Origin: Bacteroidota bacterium
Lineage (GTDB): Bacteria; Bacteroidota; Bacteroidia; Palsa-948
Direction of reading: 5' to 3'
Length of the DNA: 42,816 bases
Assembly (NCBI GenBank): GCA_016213435.1
Contig: JACRAL010000038.1
Location: 1 to 42,816 of the forward strand
Part shown: positions 24,763-33,141 of the stretch, piece after piece
Layout of the letters: the number at the start of each line of letters is the position of its first letter
How positions within the stretch are numbered: position 1 is the first letter of the stretch
Program-made: the position numbers and the translations under genes
The notes under the pieces: model-generated
Seen by the model: the letters and a program-made list of their open reading frames with translations, nothing else
Told to the model about the DNA's origin: nothing
Database searches by the model: none

Positions 24763-25517
24763 TTTTTTAAATCCTCCGGTGTGTCAATGGAATGCGATTC
24801 TATATCTGTAAACTCAACCACAATTTTATATCCGTTTTCCAGCCAGCGCAGTTGCTCCAGCGATTCGGCAATTTCAAGAGGAGAACGTTCCAGCTTTGTG
24901 ATTTCAGCAAGAATATCTGAGCGATAACCGTAAATACCTACGTGCTTATAATACGTATGGAGTTTAAGCCATTCCGTAAAATCCTCTCCACGATAATAGG
25001 GAATGGCGGTACGGCTGAAATAAATCGCTTCCTTTTTTTTATTGATAACTGCTTTTATGGTATTGTGATTAGTGAGTTCGTGAATGCTGTTCAACTTCAT
25101 GACAAGCGTAGCAATTTGAACCTCACCCCCAACCTCTCTCCCGCGGAAGAGGGGCGAAGGGGTGAGGTAAAAGCAATTAGCAACTTTCGAAATCTGCTCA
25201 GGATGAATAAATGGTTCGTCTCCCTGAATATTAATAACTGCATTAAATTTTCCTCCGAAATTTACAAGCGCTTCATAACACCGGTCTGTTCCGCTTTCGT
25301 GCTTGTCTGATGTCATTACGACCTTTCCTCCGAATTTTTTTACAGCACTTTCTATTTTTTTATCATCTGTGGCAACCACTACTTCGGTCAGCGCTTTACA
25401 TTGGTGCGCCTGCTCGTATACGCATTGTATCATTGGCTTTCCTTTAATGTCAGCCAGAGGTTTTCCTGGAAAACGAGTAGAGCCGTAACGTGCCGGAATG
25501 ATGCCGAGAATTTTCAT
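24744..25517 (-). CDS. kdsB: 3-deoxy-manno-octulosonate cytidylyltransferase
   Basis: Activates Kdo as CMP-Kdo for lipid A/LPS core. Start block MKILGIIPARYGSTRFPGKPL is the nucleotide-binding signature, followed by VVVATDD, MTSDKHESGTDRCYE, VINIQGDEPFI and the C-terminal GIYGYRSDIL and IDTPEDLKKI. Normal length is about 245-250; this has 257 because a full palindromic repeat is read in frame at about residues 117-133 (YLTPSPLFRGREVGGEV) between VANCF and VQIATLVMKL. The last residues DSRQ come from a second repeat. The near -7 box TATCTTTA lies 6-13 bp upstream of the ATG on the minus strand. Confidence 0.93.
   Translation of the reverse strand: MKILGIIPARYGSTRFPGKPLADIKGKPMIQCVYEQAHQCKALTEVVVATDDKKIESAVKKFGGKVVMTSDKHESGTDRCYEALVNFGGKFNAVINIQGDEPFIHPEQISKVANCFYLTPSPLFRGREVGGEVQIATLVMKLNSIHELTNHNTIKAVINKKKEAIYFSRTAIPYYRGEDFTEWLKLHTYYKHVGIYGYRSDILAEITKLERSPLEIAESLEQLRWLENGYKIVVEFTDIESHSIDTPEDLKKIDSRQ
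25119..25170 (-). repeat. full-length palindromic repeat inside kdsB
   Basis: The most complete copy: perfect outer arms CCTCACCCC (25121-25129) and GGGGTGAGG (25159-25167) and inner CCTCT / AGAGG (25133-25137, 25148-25152) around a CTCCCGCGGA loop. Total about 47 bp. Read in frame as YLTPSPLFRGREVGGEV. Confidence 0.88.
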
Positions 25518-25575
25518 TACGGTAAAGATAGGAATTGATCGTTTATGCTGGTTTTTCGCCCGTTTCCTGCCTCTT

Positions 25576-25591
25576 TATTTTTGTAAATTCG
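25576..25591 (+). promoter_or_regulatory. promoter boxes before the DUF1571 gene
   Basis: TATTTTTG (25576-25583) is directly followed by TAAATTCG (25584-25591), the second a one-base variant only 4 nt before the ATG. Either may be the -7 element. Confidence 0.4.
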
Positions 25592-25595
25592 TGCA

Positions 25596-26495
25596 ATGAT
25601 TTACAAAAAAAAACAAATTTATCCGAATGGACTATTTCGGAGTTGTTTATTATTTACGGTTTTGTGTTTGGTGTTTCTTTCCTTTACCTATCGAACATCG
25701 CACATCACAACTTCTTCGGTTCTTTCCTGTAAAGAAATACTTCAGAACACAATTGCTTCAGTAGAAAAAATACAAACACTGAAGTTTCATTTAAAATGCA
25801 ATGAACGCTTCAAGGGGAAAATAATTTCTACCGAATCCCAGATTAAACTGAATACTTCCCCCAGAAAAATGTACATCTACCTCAGAGGACCTGAACTTTT
25901 GTGGGTCAAAGGGAAGAATAACGGCAATGCGCTCATAAATCCAAACGGATTTCCATATATGAACCTGAGCCTCGACCCCATGGGGTCTTTGATGCGCGAG
26001 AAGCAGCATCACACTATTAATGAAGCGGGTTTTGATTATTTTGCCGATATCATCAAAAGTTCCATCAACATAACCGGAGAAAAATTTGATACTTATTTTA
26101 AATGCGTAGGAACTATGACATGGGATGAACATGAATGTTATTTCATAGTTGCAGAATATTCAAATTTTAAATACGTTGACTACACCGTCCAGAAAGGGGA
26201 AACATTGGTAACGATTGGGCGCAAACTAAAGGTGAGCGATTATATGCTTCTTGAGATAAATGCGGACAAAGTGAGTAATTACCACGATGTGAAACCCAAT
26301 CAAAAAATAAAAGTGCCCAATGTATATGGAAGCAAAATGATCCTCTATATTGACAAAGAACTATTAGTGCCGCGCATCATAAAAGTGTATGACGACAAAG
26401 GACTCTTTGAATCATACGAGTACCACGACCTGCAGGTGAACGCGAAAATTTCGGAGGAAGAATTTACAAAGGATTATAAGGGGTATGGGTTTTAG
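25596..26495 (+). CDS. DUF1571/LolA-like secreted protein with an inserted LysM domain
   Basis: 299 residues. An N-terminal membrane or signal segment (about 14-33, CLLFTVLCLVFLSFTY) is followed by a repeat-derived YRTSHITTSS and a possible lipid-attachment Cys in SVLSC. The main body resembles DUF1571, a LolA-like half-barrel: TLKFHLKCNERFKGK, SPRKMYIYLRGPELLWVKGKN, ECYFIVAEY. A LysM domain (about 188-236, DYTVQKGETLVTIGRKLKVSDYMLLEIN to NQKIKVP) is inserted before the last strands (KMILYIDKELLVPRIIKVYD, FESYEYHDLQV), which complete the lipid-binding-like fold. Binding of peptidoglycan by LysM and of lipid by the body is an inference. Confidence 0.7.
   Translation: MIYKKKQIYPNGLFRSCLLFTVLCLVFLSFTYRTSHITTSSVLSCKEILQNTIASVEKIQTLKFHLKCNERFKGKIISTESQIKLNTSPRKMYIYLRGPELLWVKGKNNGNALINPNGFPYMNLSLDPMGSLMREKQHHTINEAGFDYFADIIKSSINITGEKFDTYFKCVGTMTWDEHECYFIVAEYSNFKYVDYTVQKGETLVTIGRKLKVSDYMLLEINADKVSNYHDVKPNQKIKVPNVYGSKMILYIDKELLVPRIIKVYDDKGLFESYEYHDLQVNAKISEEEFTKDYKGYGF
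25688..25713 (+). repeat. ATCGCACATC word repeat in the DUF1571 gene
   Basis: ATCGAACATCGCACATCACAAC, about three copies of a seven-base CATCGCA word, read in frame as YRTSHITT immediately after the hydrophobic signal segment. Confidence 0.4.
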
Positions 26496-26595
26496 CGTTT
26501 CCTGCTCATAACATCACATGTAATTGCTTGTGAAATTTATTGATAGGAGGAGGTGTTGGATGCAATGTAAAAATCTTTGATTGCAGCTGAGGTTT

Positions 26596-27786
26596 TCACT
26601 TCTCAATCGCATCCACCCCTGGCAAGGTTCCGCTCTCGATGTATTCCAGAAGAGCACCACCGCCAGTAGAAACGTAACTCACCTTATCACCCATTTTATA
26701 TTTGTTGATGGCAGCAACCGAATCTCCACCACCAATCAGGGAGTAAGCTCCTTTAGAAGTTGCCTGTACGATTGCTTCTGACACGGCTATGGTGCCATGC
26801 TCAAAATTACTCATCTCAAAAACACCCATAGGTCCGTTCCACAAAATGGTTTTTGATTTGAGAATAATATCGCGGTAAATCTTTTCTGTTTCAGGACCAA
26901 TGTCTAATCCCAACCAACCATCCGGAATTTTGTTGATGTCAACCGTTTGTTTTTTCGCATCGTTAGAAAACGCATCTGCTACTACCGTATCCACCGGAAT
27001 GTAAATATTAACCCCTTTTGCTTTTGCATCGCTTAATATCTTTAATGCAACATCCATTTTATCTTCTTCCACTAAGGAACTTCCAATTTTTCCTCCCTGA
27101 GCTTTAATAAATGTATAGGCCATTCCTCCCCCGATGATGAGGTTATTGATCTTATCCAGCAGTTTTTCAATGATCAGAATTTTTCCTGAAACTTTTGCTC
27201 CTCCCAGAATGGCAGTAAAAGGTTTTTCAGCACTCGTAAGAACTTTATTGATGCTGGCAAGCTCTCCCGCCATCACATACCCGAAGCATTTGTTCTTCGG
27301 AAAAAATTTAGCGGTGATCGTTGTGGAAGCGTGCGCGCGGTGCGCGGTGCCAAACGCATCGTTCACATATACGTTACCGAGCGATGCAAGTTCCTGTGCG
27401 AAAGATTCTGTTCCGGTTGTTTCCTGTTTGTGAAAGCGAAGGTTTTCGAGCAACAGCACTTCGCCCGTTTTTAATTCTACAGCGAGCTTTTTTACGGAAT
27501 CTCCTACGCAATCTGAAGCAAATTTCACACTTGTTCCTAAAAGTTTTTCAACCGTAGTTACAATATGTTTTAGAGAGTATTTTTCTTCGTATCCGCCTTT
27601 CGGCCTTCCGAGGTGAGACATGAGTACCAAGCTACCTCCATCTTTCAAAATCTTTTTGATAGTAGGAACAGCGGCACGGATGCGTGTGTCATCTGTCACA
27701 TTGAATTTTTCATCCAGCGGAACATTGAAGTCTACGCGGATGACTGCGCGTTTGTTTTTGAAATTTATGCTGTCTATTGTCTTCAT
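26596..27786 (-). CDS. pgk: phosphoglycerate kinase
   Basis: Transfers phosphate from 1,3-bisphosphoglycerate to ADP in glycolysis. N-terminal substrate-binding block [20 protein letters not shown] with [26 protein letters not shown]-terminal nucleotide domain with [12 protein letters not shown] and the hinge [27 protein letters not shown]. 396 residues, normal. Monocistronic with a clear upstream promoter; no gap gene nearby. Confidence 0.97.
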   Translation of the reverse strand: MKTIDSINFKNKRAVIRVDFNVPLDEKFNVTDDTRIRAAVPTIKKILKDGGSLVLMSHLGRPKGGYEEKYSLKHIVTTVEKLLGTSVKFASDCVGDSVKKLAVELKTGEVLLLENLRFHKQETTGTESFAQELASLGNVYVNDAFGTAHRAHASTTITAKFFPKNKCFGYVMAGELASINKVLTSAEKPFTAILGGAKVSGKILIIEKLLDKINNLIIGGGMAYTFIKAQGGKIGSSLVEEDKMDVALKILSDAKAKGVNIYIPVDTVVADAFSNDAKKQTVDINKIPDGWLGLDIGPETEKIYRDIILKSKTILWNGPMGVFEMSNFEHGTIAVSEAIVQATSKGAYSLIGGGDSVAAINKYKMGDKVSYVSTGGGALLEYIESGTLPGVDAIEK

Positions 27787-27808
27787 AAAATATGGATAAA
27801 ATTCAAGA

Positions 27809-27816
27809 CAAAAGTA
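27809..27816 (-). promoter_or_regulatory. pgk -7 box TACTTTTG
   Basis: Exact TAnnTTTG match on the minus strand, 22 nt before the pgk ATG. Confidence 0.5.
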
Positions 27817-27845
27817 TAAGATTCGTAATACAGAACAAATGATTT

Positions 27846-27873
27846 TTCTGTGTGAATCTGTGAAATCTGTGGC
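27846..27873. repeat. ATCTGTGAAATCTGTGG word repeat before holB
   Basis: CTGTGTGAATCTGTGAAATC plus TGTGGCT: three copies of a roughly nine-base AATCTGTG word, fills the holB upstream region right up to the TATATTTG box at 27874-27881. Confidence 0.5.
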
Positions 27874-27881
27874 TATATTTG

Positions 27882-29024
27882 ATGATGCTTTTTAAGGATA
27901 TCATCGGACAGGAAGAAGTAAAGAAACGTCTCGTGCATTCTGTGCAGGAGAACCGCGTGAGCCATGCTCAACTATTTTTAGGTGCAGAAGGAAGCGGTGC
28001 TTTGTCTTTGGCTGTTGCTTACACACAATATATTCTTTGCAAAACACCGAAAGGCAGTGATGCCTGCGGTATGTGTGCTTCCTGTATGAAAAATAATAAA
28101 CTTGTTCATCCGGATGTGCATTTTGTTTATCCTGTCGCATTGAAAAAAGGGTCTGTGGAAAAAAGTACGGATGTGGCTGTTGAATGGCGTGAATCATTTC
28201 TGGAAAATTCTTATTTGAATTTATCGGATTGGTTTTCGTCTTTAGATGCCGAGAACAAACAACCAATCATTGGCGTTGAAGAAAGCGGAGAAATTCTTCG
28301 CAAACTCGCGCTCACGACTTACGAAGGGGAATTTAAGGTCATGATCATCTGGATGCCGGAGAAGATGAACATTGCTGCTGCAAATAAATTATTGAAGATA
28401 CTGGAAGAACCGCCTGATAAAACTCTCTTCCTTCTTGTTTCTGAAAATGAAGAAGCTTTGCTGAGTACTATTTACTCGCGCACGCAACTGATAAAGGTAA
28501 ATCGTATTTCCGATGAAGAAATCAAAGAATCGCTGATAGAAAAAAATCAACTGTCTCCGGATGATGCTTCACGCATTGCTTATCTCGCAGATGGAAATTA
28601 TAATGCCGCACTTAAATTGACAGGAGAGAATCTTGAAGAAAACCTGCATTTGCACAAATTCAGAGAGTGGATGAGAATGATTTTTAAAGTGGACGTGGTC
28701 GGAATTATTTCCTGGGTCGAAGAAATTGCGAATTCAAAAGTCGGCAGGGAAAATCAGAAAGCATTTCTGCTATACGGCTTGAACATATTTCGCGAATGTT
28801 TAGTCGGCATGTATGGAGACAAAACATTATTGCGTGTGGACGGAGAAGAACTGGATTTCGTGCAAAAACTTTCCACCAAACTTGACGGAAACATCTGCAA
28901 ACAATTATCTGATGAACTAAACGAAGCGATCATTCATATAGAGCGAAACGGAAGTGCGAAATTAATCTTCACGGATCTATCCCTAAAGTGTATGCGGATT
29001 GTTAAAAAACAGGTTCCTGCATAA
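27882..29024 (+). CDS. holB: DNA polymerase III subunit delta'
   Basis: Clamp-loader subunit that holds the gamma/tau ATPases. Starts [17 protein letters not shown]; the P-loop is degenerate ([11 protein letters not shown], no GKT), as expected for delta', which does not hydrolyse ATP. The four-Cys zinc site ([17 protein letters not shown]) is near residue 52, with [10 protein letters not shown] after it. A sensor-type [17 protein letters not shown] segment follows, then a C-terminal helical domain. The ATG at 27882 (or 27885) is preferred over the TTG at 27879. ubiX follows after 5 bp in an operon. Confidence 0.88.
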   Translation: MMLFKDIIGQEEVKKRLVHSVQENRVSHAQLFLGAEGSGALSLAVAYTQYILCKTPKGSDACGMCASCMKNNKLVHPDVHFVYPVALKKGSVEKSTDVAVEWRESFLENSYLNLSDWFSSLDAENKQPIIGVEESGEILRKLALTTYEGEFKVMIIWMPEKMNIAAANKLLKILEEPPDKTLFLLVSENEEALLSTIYSRTQLIKVNRISDEEIKESLIEKNQLSPDDASRIAYLADGNYNAALKLTGENLEENLHLHKFREWMRMIFKVDVVGIISWVEEIANSKVGRENQKAFLLYGLNIFRECLVGMYGDKTLLRVDGEELDFVQKLSTKLDGNICKQLSDELNEAIIHIERNGSAKLIFTDLSLKCMRIVKKQVPA

Positions 29025-29029
29025 TCAGA

Positions 29030-29623
29030 ATGCCTAAAAAATTAAAAATAGTTGTAGGAATTACTGGAGCCAGCGGCTCTATTTACGCGAAAGTATTATT
29101 GGAAAAACTTTCTTTCTTGAAAAGCCAGGTGGATTGCGTTGGAATTGTGATGAGCGATAATGCAAAACAAGTTTGGGAAACGGAGTTGGCTGTTCCTCTC
29201 CCCCTTGCAAAGGGGGATAAAGGGGGATTCTTCAAGGCGTATTCCAAAACCGATTTCACCGCTCCATTTGCTTCCGGCTCTTCCGATTTCAGAACGATGA
29301 TTGTTTGCCCCTGCTCCATGGGAACGATGGCAAGAATTGCAAGCGGTATTTCAAATGATCTGATCACTCGCGCAGCAGATGTGATTCTAAAAGAAAGAAG
29401 AAAATTAATTCTTGTTACACGCGATACTCCGATCAGTTTGATCCACATCAACAATATGAAAACCATCACCGAAGCGGGAGGAATTATTTGTCCTGCTTCT
29501 CCATCCTTTTATAGCAAGCCAAAAGATTTTGAGCAACTCGCTTCTACTGTTATTGACCGTGTGCTAGACCTCTGCGGATTGGACGTAAAGATGTATAGGT
29601 GGGGAGGAAAAAACAAGAAGTAA
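29030..29623 (+). CDS. ubiX: flavin prenyltransferase UbiX
   Basis: Makes prenylated FMN, the cofactor of UbiD-type decarboxylases. Recognised by VVGITGASGSIYAKVLLEKL at the N-terminus, PFASGSSDFRTMIVCPCSMGTMARIASGISNDLITRAADVILKERR-type core segments, LVTRDTP and the C-terminal PASPSFYSKPKDFEQLASTVIDRVLDLCGL. A palindromic repeat is read in frame at about residues 56-68 (PLPLAKGDKGGFF) between TELAV and KAYSKTDF. Operon with holB (5 bp gap), a pairing with no obvious functional link. Confidence 0.92.
   Translation: MPKKLKIVVGITGASGSIYAKVLLEKLSFLKSQVDCVGIVMSDNAKQVWETELAVPLPLAKGDKGGFFKAYSKTDFTAPFASGSSDFRTMIVCPCSMGTMARIASGISNDLITRAADVILKERRKLILVTRDTPISLIHINNMKTITEAGGIICPASPSFYSKPKDFEQLASTVIDRVLDLCGLDVKMYRWGGKNKK
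29195..29232 (+). repeat. palindromic repeat inside ubiX
   Basis: CCTCTCCCCCTTGC then AAAGGGGGATAAAGGGGGATTC. A CCCCCTT / AAGGGGG stem plus a second GGGGGATT half. Read in frame as LPLAKGDKGGF. Confidence 0.75.
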
Positions 29624-29675
29624 TAGAAAACCTCAATCCAAAGTAATTCCTCACTTGTAGCACTTTCTAAATCAG

Positions 29676-29708
29676 TAGTAAATCCTTTTCTAATGCAAGG
29701 ACTTACTA
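29676..29708. terminator. hairpin between convergent ubiX and secDF
   Basis: TAGTAAATCCTT (29676-29687) pairs with AAGGACTTACTA (29697-29708) with one mismatch and a 9 nt loop. It overlaps the secDF stop codon. No T-run on either side, so it may stabilise or terminate both transcripts but is not a standard terminator. Confidence 0.4.
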
Positions 29709-32700
29709 TGCGATTTCCTTTTTCTTCTTGTCAAAATCAATTACGATTGGAGTAGCGATGCAGATAGAAGAATACGTTCCAATGACGATACCGATAAGAA
29801 GCGCAAACGCGAACGAACGGATTACTTCACCGCCAAATAAAAATATCGCTACCAACACAAAGAAGGTGATGAGCGATGTGATCATGGTTCGACTTAGTGT
29901 GGTGTTCAATGCGTAATTGATAATGCGGTTCTTTTCTTCGCCCGGGATAAGCGTATTTTTTCCTTTATCTGAAAGGTACTCGCGGATCCGGTCAAATACC
30001 ACCACGGTATCCGTCATGGAGTAACCCATTACCGTAAGAATTGCCGCGATGAAATCCTGATTGATCTCCAATGTAAAGGGCAAGATGCCGTCAAATATTG
30101 CATAGCATGAAAGTACCACTGCCACATCGTGGAAGAGTGCCACAGTTGCTCCAAGTCCGTATTGCCATCCTTTGAATCGTATAAGGATGTAAAGAAACAT
30201 TAATGCACAGGAGAACAAAATTGTCCAAACGGCATTGTTGCGCAAGTCGCGTGAAATAGTTCCTCCTACTTTTTGTGACTGGAGGATGGTGGCATTGTTG
30301 TTGAGCGAAGCAAGTCCGTCATTCAGTTTTTGCTCCACCGTTTGATCTGCAGTGCTGCTGGTATCGTCAATCATGTAAGAAGAAGTAATTCGCACTTGAT
30401 TGCTTCCGCCAAAAGTTTTCACTTCCGGACGTATGCCTCCAAAACCGTTTCTGAGCGCATCACCCACTACTTCTGTTTCTACAGGATTTTCAAAACGCAC
30501 ATAGTAACTTCTTCCTCCTTTAAAATCTACACCCATTGTAAATCCTCCGTGTTTAAAAAAGAAGATAGCACCAGTGAGAATGATTGCGCTGGAGAAAACA
30601 TAATAGAACTTTCGTCTCTTCACGAAATCAATATTTACGTTCTTGAAAGCATTGTGAGTGAGCGGGATAGAAAAACTGATGTCCATTTTTCTCTCCAGAA
30701 GCGCTTCAAACACAATACGGGAAATAAATATGGCGCTGAAAAGAGAGCAGAGAATACCAATAATAAGTGTGGTAGCAAATCCCTGAACAGGACCTGATCC
30801 ATAGACATACAAAATAATACCCAGCAAGATTGTTGTAATGTTTGAATCAAGAATGGAAGACAGTGCGTGTTTGAATCCATCGGAAACCGCCAGCTGCAAA
30901 CCTTTGCCTGCGCGTAATTCCTCGCGGATACGTTCGTAAATAAGTACGTTAGCATCAACGGAAATTGCGACTACAAGTACTAAACCCGCAATGCCGGGGA
31001 GCGTAAGTACTGCACCAAGCGATGCAAGAACTCCGATGATAAAAAAGGTATTGAGCAGAAGAACAACATCCGCGATAATACCCGCTTTGCTGTAATAGAA
31101 AATCATAAACACGAACACAAGGAGTAATGCGATGATAAAAGATTTAAAACCTGCACTGATGGATTCAGCACCCAGCGTGGGTCCTACCACCGTTTCTTCC
31201 ACGATGTGAGCCGGTGCCGGCATCTTTCCTGCTTTAAGAATGTTTACCATGTCATCCACTTCGCGGGCAGTGAAGTCTCCGGTAATTTGTGATTGTCCTC
31301 CAGAAATTTTTCCCTGAACAGTAGGATAAGAATAAACATATCCGTCAAGAACTATCGCAACGCATTTTCCAATATTGTCTCCCGTGAGTGCAGCCCATGT
31401 TTGTCCTGCTTCATCGGTCATCGTCATGGAAATATGCGGACGGCCACCGCCTCTCTGATCATATTCTTTGCGTGCATCTGTCATGATATCGCCATAGAGT
31501 GCGGCTTTTTTATCCCTGCGTGTAACTTTCAGCGCAACAAGTTGTGTAACAGCTTCTGCGCCTTTCACACCTTTGTATGTCCATGCAAATTTGATATTGT
31601 CAGGAAGAACACGTCTAATTTTTTCATTATTCAGGTAAGCCATCACCCGTGCAGTATCTTTGACAAGCGCTCTGCCAACCACAGGTCCAGGTACTGCTTT
31701 TCCTTTTTGGTCAACGAAGGGATTAAGCAGGAAAAAGAGAGGATGCTCGCGTTTCCATTTTGCCTGAGCGGATGTATCCTCATTTGCTTTTTCTGCAATT
31801 ACTTTTTTAGATGTGTCTTTACTATTCAGTCCTAGTTTTGAAAGAACAGACGTATCTTTTTTTGTGATAGTTGCAATAGAATCTTTTCTTACAGGAGCGG
31901 CAGTATTTGTTGTAGAATCAGTAACAGTTGTATCCTTTACTTCGGAAAAACCAAGAATTTCAGAGAGACGCTTATCGGCATCAACGAGTTTTCCGATAGC
32001 TTCTTCGTTCTCATACGTTTCCCAAAATTCAAGATTGGCGGTTCCCTGCAAAAGCTTGCGAACACGTTCTTTGTCTTTCACTCCGGGAAGTTCGATCAAT
32101 ATCCTGCCCGATCCTTCCAGTTTCTGAATGGTTGGTTGAGTAACGCCAAATTTGTCTATACGTGCGCGAAGTGTCTTTTCGGAAGTGGCGATGGCTTCAT
32201 CCACGCGATTTTTGATGAGTTTAATAACTGCTTCATCAGGCGTATTGAAATCAATTTTTCCTTTCATCTCGATGGTGCGGAAATAACTTGCCAGTGATGC
32301 TCCCGGGTCTGCTAATCTCAACTCTTCAGCAAAAAGTTCAGCTAAATGTTTTTTCTCTCTTTTCTCGCGCACACGTGCTTTCCCAATGGCGAGATTCAGT
32401 TTTTTATCATCCGGTTTAGCTGACATATTACGGATGATATCAGGCACCGACACTTCCAGCGTAACGTTCATTCCGCCTTTCAGATCAAGACCGAGATTGA
32501 TCTCGTGGTCTTTGCAATCCTCGTAGGTGAAAACAGACCCGTAAAGAGGAAAGTCAACAGGAAGTTTTCTTACAGAATCTAAAAAGATGTATTCTGCTTT
32601 TGTGCGTACGGAGTCTAGGAATACATTTTCCATTTCAACATTTCCGTTGGAGTGTTTCTTCGCGAGAGCAATGATCTCCGGATTGCTTACAGTTTGTTCA

Positions 32701-32816
32701 GCGACTGCGCGTGCTTCACCTTCTATTTTTCTGGTAATCCAGGAAAAAGAAAGATAAAACAAACAAGCAAGTCCGAGAAGAATTGCGAATATTCGAATGG
32801 CACCTTTATTTTGCAT
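29706..32816 (-). CDS. secDF: protein translocase SecDF (fused SecD and SecF)
   Basis: Proton-driven helper of the SecYEG export channel, 1036 residues with twelve expected membrane helices. The SecD half covers about 1-690: DLKGGMNVTLEV at 111-122 starts the P1 region, an extended Asp/Lys/Thr-rich stretch (about 265-345, e.g. KDTSVLSKLGLNSKDTSKK) breaks P1, and GLVLVVAISVDANVLIYERIREEL is the conserved helix. SecF begins about 705 (DFVKRRKFYYV), with GVDFKGGRSYYVRF near 762 and MGYSMTDTVVVFDRIRE later. Fusion is typical of Bacteroidota. A -7 box lies about 80 bp upstream. Confidence 0.96.
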   Translation of the reverse strand: MQNKGAIRIFAILLGLACLFYLSFSWITRKIEGEARAVAEQTVSNPEIIALAKKHSNGNVEMENVFLDSVRTKAEYIFLDSVRKLPVDFPLYGSVFTYEDCKDHEINLGLDLKGGMNVTLEVSVPDIIRNMSAKPDDKKLNLAIGKARVREKREKKHLAELFAEELRLADPGASLASYFRTIEMKGKIDFNTPDEAVIKLIKNRVDEAIATSEKTLRARIDKFGVTQPTIQKLEGSGRILIELPGVKDKERVRKLLQGTANLEFWETYENEEAIGKLVDADKRLSEILGFSEVKDTTVTDSTTNTAAPVRKDSIATITKKDTSVLSKLGLNSKDTSKKVIAEKANEDTSAQAKWKREHPLFFLLNPFVDQKGKAVPGPVVGRALVKDTARVMAYLNNEKIRRVLPDNIKFAWTYKGVKGAEAVTQLVALKVTRRDKKAALYGDIMTDARKEYDQRGGGRPHISMTMTDEAGQTWAALTGDNIGKCVAIVLDGYVYSYPTVQGKISGGQSQITGDFTAREVDDMVNILKAGKMPAPAHIVEETVVGPTLGAESISAGFKSFIIALLLVFVFMIFYYSKAGIIADVVLLLNTFFIIGVLASLGAVLTLPGIAGLVLVVAISVDANVLIYERIREELRAGKGLQLAVSDGFKHALSSILDSNITTILLGIILYVYGSGPVQGFATTLIIGILCSLFSAIFISRIVFEALLERKMDISFSIPLTHNAFKNVNIDFVKRRKFYYVFSSAIILTGAIFFFKHGGFTMGVDFKGGRSYYVRFENPVETEVVGDALRNGFGGIRPEVKTFGGSNQVRITSSYMIDDTSSTADQTVEQKLNDGLASLNNNATILQSQKVGGTISRDLRNNAVWTILFSCALMFLYILIRFKGWQYGLGATVALFHDVAVVLSCYAIFDGILPFTLEINQDFIAAILTVMGYSMTDTVVVFDRIREYLSDKGKNTLIPGEEKNRIINYALNTTLSRTMITSLITFFVLVAIFLFGGEVIRSFAFALLIGIVIGTYSSICIATPIVIDFDKKKKEIA

Positions 32817-33141
32817 AATGAATCAGTTTTAAGTCTAATTTATTGATTATAAAGTTGATTATTTTCTAGGAAGAAGTTTTATAAAATAGGGTTGCAAATA
32901 TAAAGAAAATGACACAGGATGAAAGAAAAAAAGTGTCTCATGGCGTAAGCTTCCACACGAGCCTGCCCTGATGGAAGCGTCCGGATTCTGAATCGGAATA
33001 GTCCTTTTATATTTTATTCAGTTGCCAAAGACGAATAATCCTTCTATAAATATTGAAAAAAATCTCTCTTGTTTATGGAATGCTCAAAACCCTGCATCAT
33101 TCATGTAAATCAAACCGAAAATCAACTAAAACCTTATAACA
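32817..33141. other. 325 bp divergent region secDF / macroglobulin gene
   Basis: Contains the secDF promoter box and, at 32911-33003, a GC-richer block with three successive inverted repeats: GACAC / GTGTC (32911-32937), GCTTCCA / TGGAAGC (32949-32978) and CCGGATTC / AATCGG with one bulge (32981-32996). No open frame of note. The block could be a small structured RNA, a leader or a decayed mobile repeat. The 33060-33141 stretch is AT-rich with no clear -7 box. Confidence 0.4.
32895..32902 (-). promoter_or_regulatory. secDF -7 box TATATTTG
   Basis: Exact TAnnTTTG match on the minus strand, 78 bp before the secDF ATG, giving a leader of about 70 nt. Confidence 0.5.

Noticed and set aside
31293-31835. 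180-codon plus-strand frame inside secDF
   Set aside because: Antisense to a conserved translocase; product is Cys/Phe/His-rich without a motif.
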